Below the pieces are notes generated by a model. The model saw only the letters and a program-made list of their open reading frames with translations, made no database searches and was not told where the DNA came from. Positions 16,000 to 22,567 of a DNA stretch of 44,241 nucleotides are shown here, piece after piece. The stretch lies in NCBI GenBank assembly GCA_030693065.1, contig JAUYBL010000028.1, positions 1 through 44,241 of the forward strand. The letters are read 5' to 3'. The stretch comes from Methylococcaceae bacterium (GTDB taxonomy: Bacteria > Pseudomonadota > Gammaproteobacteria > Methylococcales > Methylomonadaceae). The position numbers and the translations under genes are program-made. Positions within the stretch are counted from its first letter, which is position 1, and each line of letters opens with the position of its first letter.

Positions 16000-17686
16000 C
16001 ATCCCAATCCTCATCATAATCAGCACTACGACGACTGGTAGAACGCTGCTTTCCGCGTCCACCGCCCGCCGACGTGTATGTAAATTCGCCGCCAAACTGT
16101 TTGGCGATCTGCCACAGCATTTCCAACGCGTCCGGGCCGTCGTCGTGGGTAGCCTCGGGCCAGAATTTCAATTGCTCTATCATGGTTGACTGATTCCGAT
16201 GCAACCGAATCAGGGCATTATTAACGTGTGGCTGCAAACTGATAATCCGTAGCGCTTTGTCAGTATCCGGTTGTACCGGAATGCCGGGAAACGCAATCGA
16301 ACGGCGCGCCGCCTCTTTTATTAACTGTGTATGCAGAAAAAATTGAAACTGCACAGTTTCTACCGCCCACGCCAGACATTGATACTCAATCTGATAGTCA
16401 ATCGCTCGGGTAATGATTAAATCCGGAACCCGCTTGCAGATGTCCGCTTCCACTACATCCAGAATCATCTTTTTACGATCCAAACCGCCGACCAGAATCG
16501 CCGACGGGTCGCCTTTAACCGTGCCTTTCTTGCCTAATGACGGATCAATCGCACCGAAAAAGACCCAATCAGACAGCCTGTTAACCCAAAACTGAATATC
16601 CTTAAACGGCGCGTTTTCGTCATTACCCGCCTCATTTTGTTGCTCCTGGCTAAACGAGTCATGGTTTATTGCCCGCATGCACATCAACCGGTACAGCGGC
16701 CGTACCTCTGGCCAACTGCATACCGCACCTGCGTCCATCAGCGCTTTATTAGCCTGATAAAACGCCAACGCTTCAGCCTCAAACTGCTCTTTTTCGTCAT
16801 CATCGCCGCTGCGGGTATATAGAGCCTCCCACTGATCCCATAGGTCCATCCGGTCCGGCCATTTCAGAATCGACCTAAACACCCGACGCCGCCAGCCCGG
16901 CGCACGGCTTACCCGATTGATCGCCGCGTCGTAATGCAAACTGGTACCCACCCAAAACACATCCATGCCGCCGCTAGGTCCGGCCAGGCCAAGAACCGCG
17001 CTGAGCACATACTTCTGCACTTTGTCGCGCTGGTTTTTGTCTTTAACGTTCTCGTCGTTTTCAAGATCGTCCAGGAAGATCAAGTCAGGCCGGTGCGGGC
17101 CGTGCTTCATGCCACGGATTTTCTTCCCAGTACCGCCAATGCGTATTTTGATATTGTTGGCAGTGATGGCCGTCGTCGCCTGCCACACTCGGCCACGCCC
17201 GCAGGCGTCCGGAAAGTCCATCGCCAGGCGCGGGTTGGTGTCCAGCTCGGCCTTGATGCTTTCCAGCATCTCCGCCGCCTGCTCTTCGGTGTTCATGATG
17301 ATGCCGATCATGTGCTTACGACCGGTGACAATGCACCACAGCGAGCCCAGCTGGGTTTCGTAGGTGGACTTAGCCTCGCCGCGCGGCGCTTGGTGTACTT
17401 CGCGGCCATCAGCAGCACCGTCTACAATCGCCAGAAAACGCTCAAAAATGAATTGGTGGAACAGGCTGAAATGCGCCGTCGGCACGTAATGCGGAAAGTA
17501 AGTTTTGCAGAAGAAGCCATAATCAACTTTGGCTTTGTTGCGTCGAAGGGCACTTTCAGCGGGGTCTGTAGCAAACGCCTCGCACTCCAGCTCGATTTGA
17601 TTGCGGATCTGCTCGCCAAGTAGGGCAAGCTCGCGCTCAAACTCTTTCCAGCTGCGAACATCTTGGATGTCGATAGGCTCAGCCAT
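15992..17686 (-). CDS. Phage terminase large subunit (Mu gp28-like)
   Basis: 564-residue DNA-packaging motor. The ATPase part has a Walker A-like QAPRGEAKST (about 99-108) and Walker B DLIFLDDLEND with D206/D207. The RNase H-like nuclease part has GAIDPSLGKKG (D381) and HDDGPDALEM near 515-519, giving the acidic cluster. The C-terminus is Gly/Arg/Asp-rich. In Mu-like phages it cuts at the host-phage junction and fills the head through the portal. Motifs and length look intact, although the capsid gene is missing from the segment. Confidence 0.93.
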   Translation of the reverse strand: MAEPIDIQDVRSWKEFERELALLGEQIRNQIELECEAFATDPAESALRRNKAKVDYGFFCKTYFPHYVPTAHFSLFHQFIFERFLAIVDGAADGREVHQAPRGEAKSTYETQLGSLWCIVTGRKHMIGIIMNTEEQAAEMLESIKAELDTNPRLAMDFPDACGRGRVWQATTAITANNIKIRIGGTGKKIRGMKHGPHRPDLIFLDDLENDENVKDKNQRDKVQKYVLSAVLGLAGPSGGMDVFWVGTSLHYDAAINRVSRAPGWRRRVFRSILKWPDRMDLWDQWEALYTRSGDDDEKEQFEAEALAFYQANKALMDAGAVCSWPEVRPLYRLMCMRAINHDSFSQEQQNEAGNDENAPFKDIQFWVNRLSDWVFFGAIDPSLGKKGTVKGDPSAILVGGLDRKKMILDVVEADICKRVPDLIITRAIDYQIEYQCLAWAVETVQFQFFLHTQLIKEAARRSIAFPGIPVQPDTDKALRIISLQPHVNNALIRLHRNQSTMIEQLKFWPEATHDDGPDALEMLWQIAKQFGGEFTYTSAGGGRGKQRSTSRRSADYDEDWDDE

Positions 17687-17942
17687 TAGGGATACCAGGT
17701 TTATTAGGCAGGCAGGTATGGGTCAGCCTAGCTGCCGATAACGCGCCGATTAAATACAGCTCTATTTCAGATTTTTTAAATTTAATAGTGCCTGAGTGCT
17801 CAGACTGGTAACCGCATGAACAGGTAATAAAATAACTAACCATATACCGTCGTTGCCTGCATGCTGTTACCACATCGATCAATCGCAACTCATGATCCAT
17901 ATCCATGCTGCAGACCCGACGAGGGTCAATAAAATCAGCCAT
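17679..17942 (-). CDS. Small phage protein with possible zinc knuckle, paralogous N-terminus
   Basis: 87 residues from 17942 (MADFIDPRRVCSMDMD). Its first 15 residues resemble those of the upstream gene product (MVDFVSPMRVFYMDIE), giving a shared pattern M-x-D-F-x-x-P-x-R-V-x-x-M-D. The middle has CSCGY, which could be half of a zinc knuckle. It overlaps the terminase start and the end of the preceding gene. Function unknown. Confidence 0.6.
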   Translation of the reverse strand: MADFIDPRRVCSMDMDHELRLIDVVTACRQRRYMVSYFITCSCGYQSEHSGTIKFKKSEIELYLIGALSAARLTHTCLPNKPGIPNG

Positions 17943-18255
17943 AACGCAATCCACTCCATAGCCAGTCAGTCATCCCGTCAGGTCTGCCGGCACTTGTATA
18001 ATGCTCTGGCCGGGCCTGCATATCATGATATAGCGCCATCTGGCCACGGGCATACATCACACAGTTTTCACGCGCCTTGCTTTCTCTGGCATGTAGCCGC
18101 CACCATTTTGCCTTCCACTTATATGACTCTGGCTTAGGTGTTTTTTGAGACATCTCACCAACAAAAGCCAATGCTTCGTAAAAAGTCATTTTTGGCCTGT
18201 TGCCTGGCTCAATATCCATATAGAAGACCCGCATAGGACTAACAAAATCAACCAT
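17935..18255 (-). CDS. Small phage protein of unknown function
   Basis: 106 residues from 18255, where ATGGTTGA overlaps the stop of the small terminase gene. It shares an N-terminal motif with the product at 17679-17942. The body is basic and tryptophan-rich (ESYKWKAKWWRLHARESKARE). No catalytic motif is seen. It lies between small and large terminase genes, a common place for accessory genes in Mu-like phages. Confidence 0.6.
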   Translation of the reverse strand: MVDFVSPMRVFYMDIEPGNRPKMTFYEALAFVGEMSQKTPKPESYKWKAKWWRLHARESKARENCVMYARGQMALYHDMQARPEHYTSAGRPDGMTDWLWSGLRYG

Positions 18256-18742
18256 AACGCTTCCCCAACACTGCCCCAATATCCTCCAAATGTTCCTGGA
18301 GCACGCGCAGCGCTGCCGGGTCTTTTTTAGCCAGATGATCAGCGATGGTTTTTAACGTATCCAGTGCCACCGACAGCCCGCTAAATTGCGGGTTAACGCG
18401 ACTGAAAGCCTTGCTAAACTTCGCATAGGCATCAGCCAGTTGCGCTAGCAGCTGCGCCTTGGCTTGTGCTGGAATGGCGGCGGTTTCCAGCTCGCGTGTG
18501 GTGGTAATCACCTGCCGAGCAAAATCCTCGACCAGCTGTTTGTTTAGATCATCAATGCCAGACTCACTAATACGATATGCCGCCCGCGCTGCGTCCCAAC
18601 AATCACCTTTAGCCTTAGCCGCGGCTTTCCACTGCCGGGCGCTGTCGTAGTTAACGCCGCTACTGACAGCCGCGCCCGATAGTGGCATGCCCTCAATATA
18701 GAGCCTGCGAAGTTGCGCGCGGACCTCCTGTGGATGTGCCAT
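18248..18742 (-). CDS. DUF1804 protein, probable small terminase (gp27-like)
   Basis: 164 residues. The N-terminus has an HTH-like segment (RRLYIEGMPLSGAAVSSGVNYDSARQWK), as in DUF1804 proteins found just before the large terminase in Mu-like phages. The rest is helical. Position and domain suggest DNA recognition for packaging. It begins at the last base of the upstream gene (TAATG), so the two are coupled. Confidence 0.78.
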   Translation of the reverse strand: MAHPQEVRAQLRRLYIEGMPLSGAAVSSGVNYDSARQWKAAAKAKGDCWDAARAAYRISESGIDDLNKQLVEDFARQVITTTRELETAAIPAQAKAQLLAQLADAYAKFSKAFSRVNPQFSGLSVALDTLKTIADHLAKKDPAALRVLQEHLEDIGAVLGKRYG

Positions 18743-19104
18743 TAGATGCGCTTCAGCAGCTCAACCACGCCAGCTACTAGCGCTGCCGAGGCACCGCCAC
18801 CCATAGCTGAGTATTTGGCAATCTCACGAATCATGATCTTGTCTTCTTTTTCCAGTGATGACACCCGATCGCCCAAGCCATCAATGCGTTTATTGGTGCT
18901 GTCGCCTTGCTCGTGGATTTGCCGAACCATGTTCTCTTCAATGCGGTCCATGCGTGCATTGCTGGCATTATCCAAGCGTCGAATATCGTCTTTAATATCT
19001 TCAATGCGCGCCGTTAAGCCTTGGTGCATTGCTTGTATTGCGCCGGTCAGCTGTCCGATGCTGTGCATAATTTGGCCGTTATCGACCGGTGCTTGCTCGC
19101 TCAT
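18742..19104 (-). CDS. Coiled-coil protein with C-terminal membrane anchor (XhlA/DUF2730-like)
   Basis: 120 residues. Residues about 10-90 form a long amphipathic coiled coil (IEDIKDDIRRLDNASNARMD). Residues about 97-115 are a small-residue-rich membrane helix (GGGASAALVAGVVELL). This architecture is common in phage lysis-associated proteins of the XhlA type and in DUF2730 proteins that sit between lysis and terminase genes. It overlaps the end of the Rz-like gene by 4 bp. Function is inferred from shape and position. Confidence 0.6.
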   Translation of the reverse strand: MSEQAPVDNGQIMHSIGQLTGAIQAMHQGLTARIEDIKDDIRRLDNASNARMDRIEENMVRQIHEQGDSTNKRIDGLGDRVSSLEKEDKIMIREIAKYSAMGGGASAALVAGVVELLKRI

Positions 19105-19601
19105 TTGCGGTCATCCTGTGTAGCTTCAAAATCGATTAGGGTGTTTAGCCGGGCACGGCAGGTTTCATACGTGCCTTGGGTAGCGACAATCCATCCGGCG
19201 ACGTCGGTATCGGTGGCAATATCGGTACTTTCTGCAGCAAGTGTGCCGGGGGGCTCGGGCACGGCAGTAGTAGTGGTTTCGCGGGCGCGGTTGAGCAGCC
19301 CGACAGTAGCGCTGTTAAGACAAGCGCGGCCGGGAGTAATTTTTTTAATCGCATCGGATTTTTCCAGGGTGGTTTGGTTTAACTGAAATTCTGTTTTTGC
19401 CAGCTGCGCAGATAGCGCGTCGGCTTTGGCTTGCGTTGCGGATAATCGATCTAACGACAATTGCGAGGCAATCGCGGCATCTTTAGCTTGCTCAGTTTTA
19501 ATGGCGGCAATTTGTACGCTGTTGATCCATCCACTCACCAGCCAACTGAAACCACCACCCAGCAGCGCGCCACACAGGGCGACAATCGCTAATAAATTCA
19601 T
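19101..19601 (-). CDS. Rz-like inner-membrane spanin
   Basis: 166 residues from ATG 19601. An N-terminal signal anchor (about 3-26) is followed by a periplasmic coiled coil (KTEQAKDAAIASQLSLDRLS) and a Thr/Pro-rich tail. This is the i-spanin architecture. An Rz1-like lipoprotein gene is nested inside in another frame (19145-19354), the diagnostic genetic arrangement. The start overlaps the DUF4406 stop (ATGA). Spanins fuse inner and outer membranes in the last step of lysis of Gram-negative hosts. Confidence 0.82.
   Translation of the reverse strand: MNLLAIVALCGALLGGGFSWLVSGWINSVQIAAIKTEQAKDAAIASQLSLDRLSATQAKADALSAQLAKTEFQLNQTTLEKSDAIKKITPGRACLNSATVGLLNRARETTTTAVPEPPGTLAAESTDIATDTDVAGWIVATQGTYETCRARLNTLIDFEATQDDRK
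19145..19354 (-). CDS. Rz1-like outer-membrane spanin lipoprotein, nested in the Rz gene
   Basis: 69 residues from ATG 19354, wholly inside the Rz-like gene in a different frame. The signal peptide MRLKKLLPAALVLTALLSGC ends in a lipobox with Cys20. The mature part is short and proline-rich (PCPSPPAHLLQKVPILPPIP), as in Rz1 o-spanins. The nested layout strongly supports a working spanin pair. Confidence 0.82.
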   Translation of the reverse strand: MRLKKLLPAALVLTALLSGCSTAPAKPLLLPCPSPPAHLLQKVPILPPIPTSPDGLSLPKARMKPAVPG

Positions 19602-19951
19602 TTTGTTACCTCTGCTTGTTTGGCACATCTATCCCGCAACTTGTAATCAAACTGCAGGGCATCCTCAATGGAGTAACGGGGGATCTTTAAATAACTGGCG
19701 ACCAGGTTTTCAACGCTGGCACCTTTTGATGCTCGGTAACCCGGCAGCAATACCACGCAATCACAGGCCAGCATCTGTGTTAATGACAGCCGCATATAGC
19801 CTTCCCAGCTGCCGCATGGCGGTTGTTGGTTTTCCGCAGGGTTTTCCACAATAAAGCCACGCGCCCGCAACTGCGCTGCGGCCTCATTAAATGCCGGGTA
19901 ATTAAACTCAGGCAGGCCCGACATCGGTCCAGCTAAATAAATGCGTGTCAT
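19598..19951 (-). CDS. DUF4406 nucleoside deoxyribosyltransferase-like protein
   Basis: 117 residues from ATG 19951, preceded by GGAG. The N-terminus MTRIYLAGPMSGLPEFNYPAF is the DUF4406 signature. Residues CDCVVLLPGYRASKGASVE correspond to the nucleotide-binding region of 2-deoxyribosyltransferase-fold proteins. Longer upstream starts would extend into the divergent promoter region and are rejected. It is the first gene of the late operon, where an endolysin or holin gene might be expected. Its role in phages is not established; nucleotide metabolism is possible. Confidence 0.75.
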   Translation of the reverse strand: MTRIYLAGPMSGLPEFNYPAFNEAAAQLRARGFIVENPAENQQPPCGSWEGYMRLSLTQMLACDCVVLLPGYRASKGASVENLVASYLKIPRYSIEDALQFDYKLRDRCAKQAEVTK

Positions 19952-20078
19952 AACAACTCCCAAAACGAGTTTGCAGGTTACGCGCGCGCGAGGGGTTTGA
20001 TCAGCCGGGAAACATTTCCAGCGCGGGCAATTAGCGGGGGTTGGCGTATTGTTTTTGCTAACAAAATAGGAGTGCCAC
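19952..20078. promoter_or_regulatory. Divergent promoter region between late operon and membrane-gene cassette
   Basis: 127 bp between the leftward DUF4406 gene and the rightward membrane-gene set. It has a GC-rich alternating CGCGCGCG tract near 19981-19990 and an AT-rich TTGTTTTTGCTAACAAAAT stretch ahead of the rightward ribosome-binding site (AGGAG near 20067). It probably holds the late promoter on the minus strand. No clear sigma-70 pair is seen, which fits activator-dependent late promoters of Mu-like phages. Confidence 0.4.
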
Positions 20079-20231
20079 ATGGCCCCATTACACGCACTTA
20101 TCAAAATCGGCTTGGCGCTTGGCCTAATCATCGGTGGCGTGCTGTTAATTAAAGCGGCTATTTTTGGCGCGATGACCGTCGAAAAAAAAATAATCGGGTT
20201 GCTGCGTTGCAAACACTGCCCACACCAATAA
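20079..20231 (+). CDS. Small single-helix membrane protein
   Basis: 50 residues, ATG with AGGAG about 6 nt upstream. A membrane helix lies at about residues 8-30 (IGLALGLIIGGVLLIKAAIF) and the tail is basic with CKHC. It starts the rightward membrane-gene cassette. A holin-like role is possible from size and shape, but no family is recognised. Confidence 0.55.
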   Translation: MAPLHALIKIGLALGLIIGGVLLIKAAIFGAMTVEKKIIGLLRCKHCPHQ

Positions 20232-20401
20232 CAGACAGCCAATGGCTAAAAGCCCGGCTAGACAAAATCCAGCAGCGCTTAACCCATGATGATGCCCACC
20301 GATTTGCCGAGCGCGTTGGCATTAAAACTCAAGCGGGCATCTCAGAGACTGAGGCCCGCGAACAAACTTTTAGAGACTATTACTGTGGAGGTTACAAATG
20401 A
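20207..20401 (+). CDS. Small phage protein of unknown function
   Basis: 64 residues from TTG 20207, overlapping the end of the preceding gene in another frame. The product is soluble and charged (QWLKARLDKIQQRLTHDDAH) with no membrane helix. Its stop overlaps the next start (ATGA), which supports real coupled translation. No family is recognised, and the TTG start is uncertain. Confidence 0.5.
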   Translation: MQTLPTPITDSQWLKARLDKIQQRLTHDDAHRFAERVGIKTQAGISETEAREQTFRDYYCGGYK

Positions 20402-20967
20402 TGATGATATTACATAGATTGCGCGGCACCTGGAGCTGGAAGGCTAAAGTGGTGGGCGTGTTACTCGGCCTGCTATTTGGCTTGATTACCGACAACTCAT
20501 ACATCGGTTTGGCAGTAGCCATTGGCTACATTGCTGGGGAGTCATGGGGCTGGGGGGATTGGATCGGCGGACTCATCGACGGCCGCGACTTTATCGGCGC
20601 AGAGGGCCGCAACAACGGCATCGCCTGGCTGGCTGAAAAAATAGTGGCGTTTAACTACCCATCACAGGGGCGCTCATTAGCTGACAACGTCAGGCGCTAC
20701 AACATTACCGCATTAATCATCCGGGGCGTTTATTGGTGGGTGCCAACACTCGGGCCGCTGGCATGGGCATTTAACCCCATTGAAGTTACTGCAGGCATCG
20801 TGTTTTTAGCCCTGTTTTGGCCGGTATCTATTTGGTTAGCACAAGAGACAAAATTCAACATCCCCTATTTAGTCTCCGACACCTGGTCACGCAGCGAGGT
20901 GTTCTACGGCATCGCGCAAGATTTTGTTTTGATCATGTTGATCGCACACTATTTATTGGGGGTTTGA
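20398..20967 (+). CDS. Multi-helix membrane protein of unknown function
   Basis: 189 residues, start ATG 20398 with GGAGG upstream. Four to five hydrophobic segments lie at about 17-50, 105-125, 128-150 and 168-188, with a hydrophilic Gly/Asp-rich loop (GGLIDGRDFIGAEGRNNG) between the first and second. It is coupled to the preceding gene. No transporter or enzyme motif is recognised. Being prophage-borne and membrane-bound, it could be an exclusion or lysis-related protein, but that is only inference. Confidence 0.6.
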   Translation: MMMILHRLRGTWSWKAKVVGVLLGLLFGLITDNSYIGLAVAIGYIAGESWGWGDWIGGLIDGRDFIGAEGRNNGIAWLAEKIVAFNYPSQGRSLADNVRRYNITALIIRGVYWWVPTLGPLAWAFNPIEVTAGIVFLALFWPVSIWLAQETKFNIPYLVSDTWSRSEVFYGIAQDFVLIMLIAHYLLGV

Positions 20968-20968
20968 T

Positions 20969-21139
20969 ATGGGTAATTTTGGTATCGACTGGAGCCAAAA
21001 CTCCACCAAGCGCGGGGCAATCTGGCTAGTGGCTGGAGTGGTGGGGTTGATCTACACCTGGGGCACCAAAGACACCACCCAGCTGATGTTTATCGCCTCA
21101 ACCGTTGCGGGCGGGATGGGCGTGGGGATTAAAGACTAA
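20969..21139 (+). CDS. Holin-like small membrane protein
   Basis: 56 residues. An amphipathic N-terminus is followed by two hydrophobic helices (AIWLVAGVVGLIYTW and LMFIASTVAGGMGVGI), the hairpin shape of small class II-type holins. It starts 2 bp after the preceding stop and ends in TAATG, overlapping the next tiny frame. Assignment as a holin rests on topology alone. Confidence 0.55.
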   Translation: MGNFGIDWSQNSTKRGAIWLVAGVVGLIYTWGTKDTTQLMFIASTVAGGMGVGIKD

Positions 21140-21207
21140 TGATTAACATGACGTCGATTTTAATCACGTGGCTGGTGATTAGCGTTATTGCGTTGTTGCT
21201 GAGTTGA
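21139..21207 (+). CDS. Very small hydrophobic peptide frame
   Basis: A 22-codon frame coupled by TAATG to the holin-like gene. It encodes essentially one membrane helix (SILITWLVISVIALLLS). Peptides of this kind occur in phage lysis modules, but a frame this short could also be chance. Confidence 0.35.
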   Translation: MINMTSILITWLVISVIALLLS

Positions 21208-21253
21208 CCATTGTGAGGATGTGCTCGCAATGGTTTAAGCATAGGAAACTACT

Positions 21254-21466
21254 ATGACGAGATTTTGTGTACAGGTATTGCTGTGGAACTATTACTGCTG
21301 GCTTGCATTTATGCCAATGCTCTTAATATACCTTATGATTCAACTTATCTTTATGGGAATACTACACGGCATTTATGAAGCTTGGGTTTATATGAATGAC
21401 TTTGATTTTGACCTAAATTTTAGCAAGGCCCATTATCATCGCCAACCTTATCTTTTGCAGACCTGA
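21254..21466 (+). CDS. Small membrane protein at the end of the cassette
   Basis: 70 residues. A long hydrophobic stretch (about 5-45) probably forms one or two helices, followed by an acidic segment (NDFDFDLNF). GGAA and ATAGGAAAC precede the ATG. It converges with, and overlaps, the short leftward secreted-peptide gene at 21420-21560. Function unknown. Confidence 0.5.
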   Translation: MTRFCVQVLLWNYYCWLAFMPMLLIYLMIQLIFMGILHGIYEAWVYMNDFDFDLNFSKAHYHRQPYLLQT

Positions 21467-21560
21467 ATTCTTGGTACCACTTTTCTGCTTCAGATTTGCT
21501 TGTATCAGCAAAGCCTTGAGTGCTGAACAACAAAATCAAAAATAGTGGGAGTTTCTTCAT
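21420..21560 (-). CDS. Short secreted peptide gene following the repressor
   Basis: 46 residues. MKKLPLFLILLFSTQGFADT is a clear Sec signal peptide with cleavage after GFA. The mature part is about 27 residues, charged, with one Cys at the end. The start codon overlaps the stop region of the repressor gene (GAATGAATGAAG), so it would be made in the lysogenic state together with the repressor. It is too short for most gene finders. Confidence 0.5.
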   Translation of the reverse strand: MKKLPLFLILLFSTQGFADTSKSEAEKWYQEFRSAKDKVGDDNGPC

Positions 21561-21934
21561 TCATTTTCTCCTTCATGGGTTGAATTTGCAGGCGTTGGCT
21601 TTAGCTCCATAACACCCGCCCATAACAGCGCCATTTGCCGTAGTTGGTGCTGATTGTGTGCCGTCATCATCCTGTAGCACTGCAGTAAGCTAGTTTCATC
21701 GCTCCCCGCCGTTTCCGTCTTAAGGCTGGAGCCTGTGACTATATAGTCAGGATCCAGTCCCAACTCTGGCCGCTGGGCCGCTAGCGCGAAAACCTCTTTT
21801 ATTGGGAACTGCTCTCGCTTTTTTCTATTTACCCATGCCTGTGGTGTTAGGTCCAGAGCTTCGGCAACTTCTTTGTCTCGCCTCTTTCCAAGCGCGTGTT
21901 TTAGACGATCAGTCGCCTCTTCAAAAAAATTCAT
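21557..21934 (-). CDS. CI-like phage repressor
   Basis: 125 residues from ATG 21934, with GGTGA upstream. The N-terminal HTH (ATDRLKHALGKRRDKEVAEA; LTPQAWVNRKKREQFP) and the following DPDYIVTG match the phage CI repressor N-terminal domain family. The C-terminal part is short and lacks a LexA-type Ser/Lys protease domain, so induction is probably not by RecA-stimulated self-cleavage. Longer upstream starts would run through the operator region. It is divergent from the early operon. Confidence 0.8.
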   Translation of the reverse strand: MNFFEEATDRLKHALGKRRDKEVAEALDLTPQAWVNRKKREQFPIKEVFALAAQRPELGLDPDYIVTGSSLKTETAGSDETSLLQCYRMMTAHNQHQLRQMALLWAGVMELKPTPANSTHEGENE

Positions 21935-21948
21935 AACTTCACCTTGAC

Positions 21949-22009
21949 TAATAAACAAATGTGTACTGTAATACACAACAGTGAATCTTAATTCACTTTT
22001 GTTTATTAC
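21949..22009. promoter_or_regulatory. Repressor/early-operon operator with nested dyads
   Basis: Three perfect dyads lie in 60 bp between the divergent repressor and early genes: an outer pair TAATAAACAAA (21949-21959) with its complement at 21998-22008, TGTGTA/TACACA (21960-21965, 21972-21977) and GTGAAT/ATTCAC (21981-21986, 21991-21996). Each inner dyad has a small central spacer, as expected for dimeric HTH proteins. Likely binders are the CI-like repressor and the gp16-type protein. Confidence 0.7.
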
Positions 22010-22024
22010 AGTAAGGAGCCAAAC

Positions 22025-22219
22025 ATGACACCAGAACAACGCAAAAAGAAATTTATCGACAATGGCGAATGCCCCGGCCAATGGGCCGACAACAACCAAT
22101 TTCCACGCGACGTAGTTTACAAGCTTTTGAACAAGAGACTAACTGGGTCGCGCGGGGTAGCACACCAAGCTGCAGTTAAGTTGGGCATCAAACCAGAACC
22201 CGCGAGGAACTTAGTTTAA
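22025..22219 (+). CDS. BcepMu gp16-type DNA-binding protein (Ner/Cro-like position)
   Basis: 64 residues with AGGAG 5-9 nt upstream. The pattern MTPEQRKKKFIDNG..QWADNN..PRDVVYKLLN..G.RG.AHQAAVKLGIK is that of the BcepMu gp16 family of small HTH proteins. It is the first gene of the early operon, opposite the repressor, the place of Ner or Cro. It probably turns down the early or repressor promoter after infection. Confidence 0.75.
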   Translation: MTPEQRKKKFIDNGECPGQWADNNQFPRDVVYKLLNKRLTGSRGVAHQAAVKLGIKPEPARNLV

Positions 22220-22258
22220 CTCCCATTTCTAACACCACTATTACATAAGGAATTATAT

Positions 22259-22567
22259 ATGACTACTAACGAAAACAATACGGCACCAACCCTTGAAGAA
22301 CTAGAAAACAGCATGAAAACCAATTTAGGCAATCGGCGTGACATGGTAGTGCAAGCCATTTCTTCGATGGCGGCCGAGGCAAGGCTACCTAAAGGTTCTC
22401 CGGCCTTGGCGCTGATCCAGCTAGTAAACCATACGGCTATTTATTACGACGAAATCCCCGAGCAAATTCTTAAAGGCTATGTCCTTGCTGCAGCCCTCCT
22501 GTTTAAAGACCTTGTTGAAGCCAAGCAAATAACCGATGGAATCATCAAGGAGCAAAACAATGGATAG
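22259..22567 (+). CDS. Early-operon protein of unknown function
   Basis: 102 residues, mostly helical (TLEELENSMKTNLGNRRDMV), with no membrane segment. The ribosome-binding site is weak (AAGGAATTATAT). Its end overlaps the next start (AATGGATAG), so expression is coupled. No family is recognised. Confidence 0.55.
   Translation: MTTNENNTAPTLEELENSMKTNLGNRRDMVVQAISSMAAEARLPKGSPALALIQLVNHTAIYYDEIPEQILKGYVLAAALLFKDLVEAKQITDGIIKEQNNG

Noticed and set aside
16934-17623. Rightward 229-codon frame inside the terminase region
   Set aside because: It is antisense to the well-supported terminase gene, has no recognisable protein pattern, and reflects codon bias of the opposite strand.
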